Shown here: positions 34,801-47,556 of the stretch, piece by piece
Numbering within the stretch: position 1 is the stretch's first letter
How the letters are laid out: the number at the start of each line of letters is the position of its first letter
Source of the DNA: Eulemur rufifrons
Lineage: Eukaryota; Chordata; Mammalia; Primates; Lemuridae
NCBI RefSeq assembly: GCF_041146395.1
Contig: NC_090984.1
Coordinates: forward strand, 83,153,114 to 83,217,113
Length of the DNA stretch: 64,000 bases
Reading direction: 5' to 3'
Program-made: the position numbers and the translations under genes
The notes under the pieces: model-generated
What the model was told of the DNA's origin: nothing
Database searches by the model: none
What the model saw: only the letters and a program-made list of their open reading frames with translations

Positions 34801-36129
34801 GTCACTAAGGACATCCTCCTAAGATACCCTTGTGATTATGGTGCTGATCTTGCCAACCTGAAACCACACAGTCATTTGGGTTCTCTCTTGTCTCGAAGTT
34901 CTTAGACTGGCTCCATACACTAGGGATGGGAAGCTTTGAGGGCTTGTCAGCTGAACCTGGTCTTTCGGGTTAATAAGTTGACCCTTGAGGTGATAGCACT
35001 ATATGGTGATACAGAAGTCAGTGCCCTACCCCAGAGAACAGAAGTTCCCTTGAAAATGGAACTCACTGCTCTTAGTTATCAAATGATATATATATACTTG
35101 GCCAATACGCATCTCAGTCCTAAGAGCATGCCTGATATGTTGTGATAAATTAAACATTTAAAAATTGCAACAGCTGTACGATCAAGACTTTGCAGACATA
35201 GTTGAGACTATCTTTCAGCTCTCAGAGAATTTCTCAATATTTCCACACGGTGAAGAGTTCAGAGGAAGAAGCCAAAAAGCCCTAGACTTTTAAAAACCCA
35301 ACATTAACTTTTTATGTTTTTAAAAATAAATGTCCTCATGTTACTTGTAGAATGAAAGGTACGATAACCAAAACATCGCAGGCTGCATGCTGTGGTGTAC
35401 TACTCTCTGACCTGTAAAAATAAATCTTTCTGGTATGAGTAGGCATTCCGATAAAAGGAGACCAAGCCTAACTATAATATAAACTAGAGACCTTTATTCT
35501 CCTTACTACCTATTATGGTGATTCGAGTTGGACGTCCACTCTGGAAGGAAACACTATTTCAGATGTTCACATCTTTCCATGGCATGCCAGTTTGGAAAAC
35601 TAAGGAAACTGGAGAGTCAGATTCCTATCTTCCTTCTACAAATTTCTTCATTCTCAAAGAAGTTATAGTGAACCAAAATGGTTGCAAAGAAATACTAAGT
35701 AGGAAAACACAATTATCCTGTGTTGTCAGTATTAAAGTCTTTTTCAAATAGTAAGGCCTTGCCTTTAGTTTATCTATTTGAGCACATTAAAATGCCAGTA
35801 ACTGGAATCCTTTGTAAGAGGAATTTTGGATTAAGAGACAAATCACATGTAGGAGAAAGCTTGCTAACTTTATTTTTAAACTAACACTCTGAAAGGGTAA
35901 GAATGGTGAAACTGGGATTGGAATGCAGACATCTGATGGGTGAGAACTTCTGTCTAGACGAGGTCTCTCCATTACCTGGGCCTCCTCTCCCACCTCTCCC
36001 CACCTGCTCATTGACTCCAACTACACTGGCAGCCACGATGCTGTGCCTGGAGCACACCCAGTAAGCTCCCATCTCAGAGTCATTGCCCTGGCTTCTGCCT
36101 CTCCCTGCAATAAATAAATGCTCTACCCC
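31856..36129. other. Intergenic, no gene seen
   Basis: About 4.3 kb of AT-rich, apparently unique sequence downstream of PTGER2. Short frames (for example 33122-33361, 34936-35145, 35515-35751, 35881-36141) carry no recognisable domain, splice context or conservation that can be judged here. Confidence 0.5.
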
Positions 36130-36639
<510 letters not shown>

Positions 36640-36684
36640 AGTGTATTCTTCTAAGGGTATTTTGAAAGTGATCCCATACCATGT

Positions 36685-36870
36685 TTTGAGTGTTGTATAT
36701 ATAAATCTCACTTAGTCTTCAAAACAACACTGTAAGGTAGGTATTGTCCCCATTTTACAGATAACAAAACATATTCAAAGTTAAGCACATAGCTCAAGAT
36801 CACACCACTTTAAGGGAAGGTAGAAAAAACTTAAATCATTTTTTAATTTAAAGCCCAGGGATCATTCTGT
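36685..36870 (-). mobile_element. MIR SINE, antisense
   Basis: 'tgtaaggtaggtattgtccc' and 'cattttacagataacaaaac'. Confidence 0.75.
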
Positions 36871-36939
36871 TGACCTCACACAATGGAGATCTATAATGGC
36901 CCTCTGTTTCTGACTATATTCCCTTGGAATGAAAATTCA

Positions 36940-37020
36940 CCATATTTGCAGTACCTAGGATAGTATCTGGTACATAGTAGGTACTCATAAATATTTGTTG
37001 AATGAATGAATGAATTGTTA
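36940..37020 (+). mobile_element. LINE L2 3' terminus
   Basis: 'tggtacatagtaggtactca' then 'tgttgaatgaatgaatgaat', the L2 3' end with its short tandem tail. Confidence 0.85.
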
Positions 37021-37056
37021 ATGTCAAGGATGGAATCTCTATTAATTTCTGGAAGA

Positions 37057-37362
37057 GACCGGGTGCGGTGGCTCACGCCTGTAATCCTAGCATTCTGGGA
37101 GGCCGAGGCGGGAGGATCGCTCAAGATCAGGAGTTTGAGACCACCCTGAGCAAGAGCAAGACCCTGTCTCTACTAAAAATAAAAATTAGCCAAACAACTA
37201 AAAATAGAAAAAATTAGCCAGGCATGGTGGAGCGTGCCTGTAGTCCCAGCTACCCGGGAGGCTGAGGTGGGAGGATCACTTGAGCCCAGGAGTTTGAGGT
37301 TGCTGTGAGCTAGGCTGATGCCACAGCACTCTAGCCCGGGCAACAGAGCCAGACTCTGTCTC

Positions 37363-37387
<25 letters not shown>
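37057..37387 (+). mobile_element. Full-length strepsirrhine-type Alu
   Basis: Starts 'gaccgggtgcggtggctca'. Two arms with an extended A-rich linker containing a repeated 'aaaattagcca' segment, the signature 'gctgtgagctaggctgatgc', and a long A-tail. Flanks 'aatttctggaa' (from 37044) and 'aatttctgaaa' (from the tail end) are target duplications. Confidence 0.97.
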
Positions 37388-37393
<6 letters not shown>

Positions 37394-37479
37394 AAATATT
37401 TAAGATAGTGTGTCTTCCTCTTCCTCTTTTTTTCCTGTTCTCTCTGAACAACTCAATCCTAAGCCCTTTGGGTGGGGCA

Positions 37480-38020
37480 GAGTAAGGCAGGCTTCTGCAG
37501 TTGGGGGATGTGAGAGCCAAACAGGGAGGGGATGTGCCCACACGTGGGACTGGTGCCATGTGGGATGTGCAGCCCTGGTGGACTGAGGAGGGTGTTCACA
37601 CAGAAAGGCAGTCTTAGTGAGGCATCAGAGCACTAAAGGAGTGAGGAGGGTCTCCATACAGAGGAAATGACCCAATGTGGGGAGTCAGAACCCCAATGAG
37701 GTTGGAGAGGATCACCTGGCATTAGGATGTAGGAGCCTGAACAGAATGAGGCATAAGGCAGGTATCCATCAAAGGGGCAGCCTTGCATGGGTTATCAGAG
37801 CCCAAGGGGGATGGGGAGGCTGTCCACACAGGGAGGCGGAACCTGGATGGGAGGGTAGGGCATTCTTGGAAAGGGCTGGCCCAGTGGCAGGGTTTAGGAG
37901 TCTGAGCAGGGTGAGAAGTGTGTGCACTTGTGGGACGGCCTGGCCTGGGCTGTCAGGACCCAAGCAGAGTGAGGATGGCATCCATGTGAGGCAGTCAGGG
38001 GCTCAGAAGGGAACGAGAGC
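37480..38020 (+). repeat. Degenerate tandem array, about 56-bp period
   Basis: Roughly nine diverged units share 'gtgaggagggtntccacaca' and 'gtcagagcccaagcagggt' segments, with unit starts near 37587, 37643, 37698, 37748, 37811, 37853, 37911 and 37970. It merges into the L1 sequence that follows and may be an internal tandem region of that element. The frame at 37677-38024 is produced by the G-rich repeat and is not taken as coding. Confidence 0.75.
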
Positions 38021-38039
38021 TTGAGCAGGAAGAGGAAGG

Positions 38040-39400
38040 TGTGGGGAGGAGATGATGGAGTGGATGGGAGATCGATTACACACAGAGGGGTTTATCAAAT
38101 AAGCAAATATGTTAAGGATGATGGAAACCAGATTTGCCATTGTCAGAGAAAAATGAAAAGGAGAAAACTAGAATGAATGCTGTGGTGTTGGATTGGAATT
38201 GGGGTGTTGGTGTTAGCTCATATTTTTCAATAGATAGAGATAAACATAGAAATAAATACCTATGTAAATGTGTGTGCATGTGCACGCATGTGTGTCTGTA
38301 TTCTCTGGTTCTGTTCACTAAGAGGAACTGAAGTTAGCAACCCCTTCCCCATCCAATAGCAATGAGCACACCTGGCACGTAGGTCTTGATTTCTAAATAC
38401 CATTTTCCTCTAAGAGGAACCAGAGTTCCTTGGAAAAATGGCTGATTCCAGGACTGGCACGAGAAAAGTATAAAGTGAGCCTGAAACATGTTACTGTGCA
38501 AGAAAATAAGGAAGTGCTCAGGTAATGAGGGGCCATGTCACAAGAACATAGAAGTCATTCAAAAGGGGATTCCCACTGGCCAAACTGGAGACAATTTGAG
38601 CCTCAAAATATATAATGATGATAATAGACTATGACCCCTTGGATAAAATAGGAAACAGTAATTCTACCCAGATAAAAATGATTTTAAAAATGAAAGTTTA
38701 ATGAGGAACAGGCTATTTATAAGATTTCAAAGCACATGCCCATAAAATAATTATTAGTTACAAAGGGAAAGAATAACTTTACAGTGAGAAATCCTGACAG
38801 ATTCTAATTTAATGAGAGGATCAAAGTTGATATAATCAGTGATGGAACGTATTTAAATTGTGAGCCAGCAGATAGGCTGTAGTAAGAACACAGTGTCACT
38901 TCTATGACGTTTCTTTCTGATTCATAACGTGAATCTAACCATGAAGAAATACCAAACAAACCCAAATTTTAGGATTTTCTACCAAATGACTGGTCTGTAA
39001 TCTTCAAAAGAGTCAAGGTCATGAAAATTAAGAAAAGAGTGACGAACTATTCCAGACTGAAAAAAACTAATGGGAAGGGACAACTACTGTAACAGGTGAT
39101 TCTGAATGAGATCCTGTTGCTATAAAGGACATTATTGGGACAACTAGAAAAACTTATATGGGCTTTGAGAAATAGAAGGTAGTAAGGCATCAATGTTAAA
39201 TCCCTGATTTGGGTCATTATATTGTGGCTTTGTAGGAAAATGGCCTTGGAAACACACACTAAAGTATTTGGGGGTGATATAATACATCATGTCTACAACC
39301 TAATCTCAAATAATTCAGGAGGAAAAAGTTATGTGTCCTGTGATTCTCATGTTTCTGTGAGTTTATTATTGTTTCAACATTTAAAAAATTAAAAGATAAA
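38040..39400 (+). mobile_element. L1M (ME/MC type) 3' UTR
   Basis: 'tggtgttggattggaattgg', 'ttcaaaaggggattcccact', 'agagtcaaggtcatgaaaat' and 'attattgggacaactagaaa' occur in the order of an old L1 3' UTR. No coding potential. Confidence 0.65.
38268..38297. repeat. Alternating purine-pyrimidine tract
   Basis: 'gtgtgtgcatgtgcacgcat' followed by 'gtgtgtctg'; of the type able to form Z-DNA. Confidence 0.7.
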
Positions 39401-40320
39401 ACAGTAGGCACACTTCCTGCAAAAGGCAGAAAAAAATGGTTCATGCTTTTTGTACATAGAGGGAAATTAACAATATAAACTAAAATCAGAATCTAATTTC
39501 TATTACTCTGATTAGTTTTTCTTCATATATTTTGTTCTCGAGCTGTGAAGAAGTGAGCATATATGAAGTGAAAATCAAAACTGAATATCAACGGTAGGTA
39601 TCTTACTGGTTGCAGAATGAGGTGGTCCATAAAGCTGTTCTTTATAGGAGCTGTTAACTAAATCTTACCAACCTGTTCATCAAATCAAGCTAAACATTAA
39701 TATGATGCCAAAGGTTTGGCTTAAAGAAGTTATATACCTATCATCCTGTTCCCAATAGATAGAAATAAGTCAAACAAATTTACAACTATGAACTGTTATT
39801 TAAGTTTACATGACTTACTTTGGAAAAATAATGCAGTTATTTCAGCAGTGACTTAATGATAATCTTAGGTGTCATATGAGAAAATGATGCCGTCCAAAAG
39901 AAAACTGTGGACTACCCATCAGAGATCCAGCTTAACTACAGAATAGCTGCACGTCAACCTTCTTGTTACTCAGTTCAGCTTGCACAGATGCAACAGGGTT
40001 TTGAATCTCAAAGACAGATTTATTATTCTTAAAGATGAATTTCCATAAGACCTTTTCCATAATGAAATTTTTATTAAACTTTCCATGCATTTCCATAAGA
40101 CCAATAAGGAAATCTGCTTGCTCACTTTTCCTGCCAATCATAAATCTATGCTCAAAAGCACAGAAGAATTTGTATTTACTCTGGAGACTACTAGGATACC
40201 CAGGGGAGGGAGCAGGTTGTCAGGAAATTAGTCAGAAGTACCGCCTCGTTCTGCTTAGTGCTACTCTCCTCCCCAGCCCACCCTCCACACTGCTGTCAAG
40301 GGCATGGCCTTGGGGGCAAA
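39401..40320. other. No gene or named repeat seen
   Basis: A 'atttccataagacc' segment is duplicated near 40036 and 40089. The overlapping frames 39932-40141 (-) and 40035-40355 (+) have no recognisable content. Confidence 0.5.
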
Positions 40321-40322
40321 AT

Positions 40323-40575
40323 AGCACAGTGGTTGGTATAAAGCTTAGACTTTGAAGTTGAACAGACCTCATTTCAAACTGTGCCTTTGCCCCCTACTGT
40401 GTAACTTGGAGCACATTGCTTAGACTTTGTAAGCTTCTTTTTTCACCTACATCATGAGGGTAGTAGTTGCCCACCTCACAGAATTTCTAAAGAATCAAAT
40501 GATAGATATATCTTATAAAATACTTAAAACAGTGCCTGGCACATGGTAAGTGCTTTTAAAATACCAGTTATCATT
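40323..40575 (+). mobile_element. MIR SINE
   Basis: 'cacagtggttggtataaagc' through 'cagtgcctggcacatggtaa', nearly full length. Confidence 0.9.
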
Positions 40576-40689
40576 ATCATTATTGATATTTCAAATAAAA
40601 ACCTGATAATGTTTTTATTAATAGGCTCTCATACTTAACTGTGAGTGCATTGACTTTCAATCCTTAGCTGTTCAACCTATCTTATTATG

Positions 40690-40765
40690 GCAGCCACACA
40701 CTCACACCACCACCACCAACACCAACAACACTATCGACAACACCGACACCAATAACATCATCATA
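40690..40765. repeat. CAC/CAA/ATC trinucleotide-rich simple repeat
   Basis: 'caccaccaccaccaacacca' followed by related triplets. Confidence 0.9.
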
Positions 40766-41034
40766 GTCACATTGGTGTCCACCTAATGACTTTGACAGAT
40801 GTTACTAACAAACTGGAAGTTGACTGGAGACCCCAGGAGCCCACTAAAGTCAGAGGCGATGCAAGTAATTTAATCTACAGCTGTGTTCACAGCAAGAAAT
40901 CCTCAAAGGAGTAGGGACTGGAACAACTGCCCCACCCAGCTCCATCCCATCAAGACCTGTTAAGACAGTCACACATGTCTTTTCCCTCAGGTAGTCTCAC
41001 TGCTCGCTCTCTCATTTTGTTACGGTCTCTGCTC

Positions 41035-41335
41035 GATGTCATCTCCACACAAAAGTCTTTCCTGACCTATAAAAAGTATAAAATAACTCTGTAAAATGTT
41101 CCCATTACTCTCCCCCTTCTCCTCAGTCTAATTTTTCATTATAACTCTTATAACCTTATCACTACCTGGTATTACTGTGTGTGTTGTGTGTGTGAGTATT
41201 GTCTTTCTCTCCAAGTAGGAAAAAAGTCTCCATGATGGCAGAGTCTTCGTCTTTTGTATTTACCATGAGAACAATATCTCATATAGTAGGTGTTCAATAA
41301 ATATTTGTGAAAGAAAGAATGAATAAATGTAATCG
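41035..41335 (+). mobile_element. LINE L2 3' end
   Basis: 'gtctttcctgacctataaaa', 'gtaggtgttcaataaatatt' and a GAAT tail; includes a short GT run at 41176-41195. Confidence 0.8.
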
Positions 41336-41955
41336 CCAGCCAGCAATTTAGAGACAAATGACTCTAATTTTTAACATATTGACTGCCATACAAGAAAAAA
41401 TTTTTTTCCTTGGGGCCCTGGTGTTTTATTACAAAAATAGAATAAAAACCTTGAAAACAAAATGATCCTTTCTAATGTAATGAAAATTTATTATTTTTTC
41501 TTATTTTCTGTGCATGAGTCATATATGCAACTTGAAAAATAGTTCATGCAGCTCCCAAGGTGAAGAGATGTGTGAATTACATATGATTCACAAGGCCCCA
41601 GGCTCAAAACTAGCGTGAGTTAAATACAACTCACATGGCAGTTAATGTGTTAATTGAAGCCAAAAGTCTTTGGAGAAATGAAATATTCCCATGTTTGCTA
41701 TAGGAGATTTACAAGGAAAAAAACCTTCGGTACAGTTAATGCAGAAAAGAAATTCTTCCAAAGTAGCTTTCTCTACAAAGCTCTTAATACACATTTGTAA
41801 AAGCATATATTTCTGTATTGTTTCTTAACTGTTTATTTTCGTGATTAAGTTTCTTTTTCTCATGAAATAGGTTTTCAGGAACAGAACCCCACTCTATAAG
41901 GTTGCACCTGTAGGACCTAGGACCAACCTGTGACTGTTGTCCAGAAACTGATTAA
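41336..41955. other. No gene or named repeat seen
   Basis: AT-rich sequence without supported features. Confidence 0.5.
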
Positions 41956-41959
41956 TTCC

Positions 41960-42225
41960 TAAGTCGTCAGATTCCCTACATCATTGGCTCCCTATCATCC
42001 CTAGGGTAAGACCCAAGCTCCTTAGTGGACAAGCAAAGGTGGGCTGGGTCTGTTCACTTCCTTGTTCCATCTCAGTGCTGAAATACTTTCAGTTTCACTG
42101 CTTCATGGCGACCTAGGTTTCTGCTGCTCCTCAGTCTGCAGTGCCTCTATTTCCCTGTCCTGATGTGCACCTATCCATTTTTAAGTCTCTGAGGGAGGTA
42201 TTCCTGACTTCCCCTTCCTAACAGC
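41960..42225 (+). mobile_element. LINE L2 fragment
   Basis: 'ctagggtaagacccaagctc' and neighbouring sequence match the end of the L2 ORF. Confidence 0.65.
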
Positions 42226-43290
42226 ACCATAATGAAAAATCAAACAAATTCAACACTGTGGTCAATAGCATGTTTGTAATCATTTGCTAACACTGGTTAG
42301 AGCAACTAAAACTAACCCAGCCCCTGCGTTTTCTCTGAAACTATATGTTCTCTGAAGACATATCTTTAAAATGTTTTCTTTTCATTTTCTGAAAGGAATT
42401 CATCCCATTTCATATGAACTGTAGATTCCTAGATGCTAATTATGATAATATAATAGGCATCTCACCAATACCTGTGGAACCGTAACATGATTTAAATCTA
42501 TAAAACATATTAAATACAGATAGAAAAACAAATCTCAGACAAGTTGTTCCCCGCCACTACAGATAATCTTACAAACAGCATCCAGCTTTTAAGAAAAAGC
42601 AAAAAAACAAAACAAAACAAATCTTAACACTGATTTAGTCAGACGCATCTCTGTGAACTCATTCTATCATTTTGTAACTCAGGAGGAATTTTAAATACAG
42701 AAGCCCAGTTTGGTTAGTCACAAAATTATATATTCCAGAAAGATGATCAGAGTATAAATTATATCTTAGAAATAATGGTGTTATACTTAAATACATCATT
42801 TTATGTGAAATTTTTTCAAGGCAAAATAAAATAAAACTGACATCTGATAAGCATTTGTGTTTCTTATGCCAGAGAACAATACCCCATGGGCTAAAACTAG
42901 AAGCTATAGTTTGAGTTTCCTGAGAATTCAAGATAAGATCTCAAAATAATGACATAAATAATAAACTAGGCCAGATACCATATATAAAAAAACTTTTTAG
43001 TAGGCTTCCACTCTAAATCTTGATCAAACGTTTTGTTTTATATTCACACTATTTATTTCGAGTAATGAATTCCTAACCAAGAATCAGAACCAATATGGGC
43101 ATTCAGCTTTGGTTGAAAATTAAACATGAAAGAAAAATCAACATATATACATATAAGAAGAGAAATTGTACTTTGATTTTGATGTGATCATTATGACTGT
43201 ATATTTTGTTTCCGAACGTCAGTAAATGAAAGTGTTCACAGAAAGAATTCTCTGGAAATGCAAGTGGTACAGCTGCTGTGAAAGACATTT
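42226..43290. other. No gene or named repeat seen
   Basis: The frame at 42659-42931 (-) has no domain or codon signal that I can support. Confidence 0.5.
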
Positions 43291-43294
43291 CAGA

Positions 43295-43880
43295 TGTTTC
43301 TCAGAAAACTAAACATAGACTCACCATATGACCTAGCAATTCCATTGCCAGCGATATACCCCCAAAATTGATCAGAGACTCAAAAAGATACTTGTATGCC
43401 AATGTCTGTAACAGTACTATTCACAATAGCCAAAAGTTTGAAACAATCCAAATGTCCATTAACTGATAAATGGATAAACACAATGCGCTCTATTGCTCTT
43501 TCTCTCTCCACACACACCCCTATGATCTAATTTATTTAGCCATAAAAAGGAATGAAATATTAATGCATGCTACAATATGCATGAATCTCGAAAACATTAT
43601 ACTAAGTGAAAGAAGCTAGACACTAAAGACCACATATTGTATGGTTCCATTTATATGAAATGTGCAAAGTCACCATACTTATCCAGATAGCATATTAGTG
43701 GTTTCTAGGACCTGTGGTGGGAGAATATGGAATAAACACTTAATGGGTATGGGTTCCCTTTCTGAATGATGAGATTTTTGAGCGGTGATGGTTGCACAAC
43801 ATGGTGAATATATAATATTAAATGTCACTAATGGTAAATTTTATGGTATGTGTATTTTACCACAATAATAAAAGCACAAG
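43295..43880 (+). mobile_element. L1M ORF2 end and 3' UTR
   Basis: 'catatgacctagcaattcca', 'ttcacaatagccaaaagttt', 'tatggtatgtgtattttacc' and a polyadenylation-like end. Confidence 0.9.
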
Positions 43881-44044
43881 TGATAAATTATATACATCAA
43901 AATGTGATACTTCTACATAATAAAAGGCACCATAAATAATGTAAAAAGACAAACCACAAACTCTATAAGGCCTCTACCACTCAGTAGCCAAAAAAGTATA
44001 GTATAAAGATTATAAAAAGAAGAAAATACAATCAACACAATAAC

Positions 44045-44660
44045 AAAAAATGAACCAAGGACAGTAGCAGACAATTTACAGAAGAAAGAACCTAAATGGC
44101 CAAGGAAAAGAAAATATGAAAGTATATTCAACCTTATCAGTAATTAGTTTATCAGTAATTAATTTAATGCAAATTAAAACATATTTTTCACCCTATCAAA
44201 CTAGTAATCACATATCAGTTAACATGAATGAATAAACTAGATCTAAATGCTTTGTTATGGGTAAATCTCAAAGACAATGTTGAGTAAAAAAAAAAATCAA
44301 GTTTTAGACTGATTTGTAGGATAAACTGACACTTCTGTAAAGTTTAAAAACACACAATATGAACCAAATATTTTTATGAATGCAGCCATCTGTAGTAAAG
44401 GTACAAAAAGAAGGACAGATATCCAGTAACTTCCCGATGGTGGTTGTCTCTGGGGGTGGAGGGAGAGGAATGGGATGAGGGTGACACAAAAGGGATGTTG
44501 TCCCTCATTTTCATTCCTTAAAAAAAAAGCTGAAGCAAATAAAACACATTGTTGATGTTTGTTAATTCTGAATAGTGGGAACCTCCATCTTTGTTATATA
44601 TTTTCCATGCTTTCTGTGCATCTGAAATCTTTCAGAATTAAAAAACTATTAATGTGGAGA
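44045..44660 (+). mobile_element. L1M 3' region
   Basis: 'tggccaaggaaaagaaaata', 'aatgcaaattaaaacatatt' and 'ctctgggggtggagggagag' in L1 order. Confidence 0.75.
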
Positions 44661-44731
44661 AATAAAGTAAGACACAATTCTTCAAAGACAAAGTATATGA
44701 GTGTGTAAATTTTTCCATGGAGAGAAAATTG

Positions 44732-44732
<1 letters not shown>

Positions 44733-44763
<31 letters not shown>
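44733..44763. repeat. (GT)15 microsatellite
   Basis: Uninterrupted GT dinucleotides. The frames at 44701-44982 (+) and 44638-44937 (-) are built around it. Confidence 0.97.
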
Positions 44764-44766
<3 letters not shown>

Positions 44767-45764
44767 GGAGGGGGAAGAATGTTTTCTGAAATGGAGGCTG
44801 CCAAGTGGGTTTCTTTGAATCTTGGAAGAGACCTCATGATGACAACTTTGGTGACACTCCCTACTCAGAGATCCTTGGACAGTGCAGTGCCTGGAATCTT
44901 GTACATATGCCCAGGACAATGTGTGCTGCAATCGCACTTCCTATTGCTCTTCCGAAGAAGCCAGCCAAACAACAAAATTTAGAATGAAAATGATTACCCA
45001 CTCTTGGCTCATCCAATCTTTTTCATAGACCATGAGTTCATTTATTTGCTTATTGATTTAAATCTGATATAAGCCATAATATTATAGGTTGGATCAAGCA
45101 TACTTTTTGACTACCATTGCCATTCCAAACATGACTGGGAAAAAGAATGTCTCCAACCCGTTTGCTTTTGAGGCTCTTGCCTAACACCAGCTCATGTTTT
45201 CTGAAGAATAGCAAAAGGAAAATGTTATCACCACTCACTCATCTAACAAATGATCTGCTCTTGATTTTCTGCACTGCATATTCTGTGTTAACATTCAAAT
45301 AGCCCTACGGAAATGACAACTTATTGACAAAGTTGGCTAAAAGGTTCAGGGGCTCCTCAGTTCAGATCTCCTTCTAAGTATGATAAGTTCAGATTGCCTG
45401 TTTACTCAGCACACAGGAATGCTTAATTTACACGCTACATTTTCTAACAAATAAACACTCCTTCCTAATGCAGGGGTTAACTGGCAGAAGCCCTGACTTA
45501 GTGTTCTTGGGTTTCTTGAACCTTACCACAGGAGATAAAGCAGGGAATTCTGTTCCTAAGAATCACTGCAAATTTGTAAATATTGTGTTTCAGTAAATAT
45601 GGCATTAAAATGGAATTTCTGTTTGGCAGGAGTGATGACTGTTATTTTCACAGCAGGGTCTGAAATAAGAAGAGTGTAATTACTCCTTAAGCAAAGTATA
45701 CAATAAAATTTATGATCCTTTCCCAAATCTCATTATTCAAAATTTTCTGGAACACAATCTCCCT
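44764..45764. other. No gene or named repeat seen
   Basis: Unique-looking DNA. Confidence 0.5.
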
Positions 45765-45850
45765 TGTTAGAATATAACCTTCTTATGGGCAAGGACTATG
45801 TCCTATGTATTTATCATATTGCTTGGCACCTGGTTAGTATCTGTTGTGAA
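45765..45850 (+). mobile_element. LINE L2 3' fragment
   Basis: 'gggcaaggactatgtcctat' and 'ttgcttggcacctggttagt'. Confidence 0.7.
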
Positions 45851-46465
45851 TAGTACAAATACCAGATAATCACATGGATTATGCATTGTATTATCTAACC
45901 AAGATTCAAGATGTATGCCCTACCTTCCACTTTTAGAAGATTGGAAAAGACAACAAAAAATATGGAAGTAAAAATATTGGGCTTTTAATCACTCTCAGTC
46001 AAGAAAACTGTTCTTTTGCATATGAAGAAATTATAAGTACAGTGATTATGATTTTGGAAAAGACATAATCTCACACTAAAATCTGTAGTGATAAATAACA
46101 CATGAACAATTACCCATTAATATCTAGAGAGCAATTCTTTATATTGAAGGACAAGAACCAAGATATTATTATAATATTTATGTGTATAGACACACATACA
46201 AAACAGGAAACATGATCTTGTATGACCCTACATCTTGGTTTTGGCTGGACGGCCAAGGGAAAAACCCGGATCCAAGCTGGCCTTGTCATAGTCTCTTCCT
46301 GGAAATCAGAAATGGAACCAAGAGAGTGGAGTCAGAATCTGTGTGTGTGAAAGCACCTGTGATGTGTGACCTTGGGCGCTCTGGGGAGGCCATGTTTTGC
46401 TGTGTGAACTGAAGAGCAGAAAAAGCCAGTCAGTAGAGAGAGACAGAAGAGCTGAATGTGAATGG
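45851..46465. other. No gene seen
   Basis: The frame at 46182-46412 has no recognisable content. Confidence 0.5.
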
Positions 46466-46467
46466 GG

Positions 46468-46912
46468 TATTAATTTCCTGTTGCTGCTGTAACGTCTTAC
46501 CACAAACGTAATGGCCTAAAGCGTGCAAATTTATTATCTTACAGCACTGGAGGTCAGAAGTCTAAAATGGGTTGGCAGGATTGCATTTTTTCTCGAGGCT
46601 ACAAAAGAAATTCCATTTCCTTATTTTTGCCATCTTCTAGTGGTTGCCTGAATTCCTTGGCTTATGGCCACATCACTCCAACCTTTGCTGCCCTTGTCAC
46701 GCCTTCTTTCACTCTAACCCTCCTGCCTCCCTCTTAGAAGGATCCTTATGATTTTACTGGGCCCACCTGGATAGCCTAGGATAATCTCTCTATCTTCAAA
46801 ATCTTTAATCACACCTGCAAAGATCCTTTTGCTCTGTAAAGTAGCATTTTTACAGGTTCCAGGGATTGGGACTTCTTGGGGCAGGGGGCATTATTCTGCC
46901 CACTGTAAAATC
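46468..46912 (+). mobile_element. MLT1-type MaLR LTR
   Basis: 'taatttcctgttgctgctgt', 'actggaggtcagaagtctaa', 'ggcttatggccacatcactc' and 'aatcacacctgcaaagatcc' in MLT1 order. No internal genes. Confidence 0.9.
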
Positions 46913-47180
46913 TCAAGGAGGAACAGAGAAGACAGATGAAGCAATAATTCCAACAGCCTTTGCTTCTTAACCTAGTCAAGCCATTCCTTCATTCCTGCCC
47001 TTGGGCACCCTGACACACTCTCTTATCCCTATAAGAAGGCTTTTGTGTAACAGCTGCCTGGAGAGCTCTGTGGAGAAGCATTCTGCAGGCTTACTGGAAT
47101 GCCGTGATCAATGAACAATGTCTGCCCTAGGTACTAAACAGGAGCCCTGTCTCATATATGTCACAAATCTACCATCCTCA

Positions 47181-47536
<356 letters not shown>

Positions 47537-47556
47537 GGGGGGTGGGGGGGGGCTTA

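Noticed and set aside
37677..38024. 115-codon G-rich frame
   Set aside because: Generated by the 56-bp tandem units; no ATG context or conservation that can be judged.
44638..44987. Frames on both strands around 44.7-45.0 kb
   Set aside because: Driven by the (GT)15 repeat, which is open in several frames.
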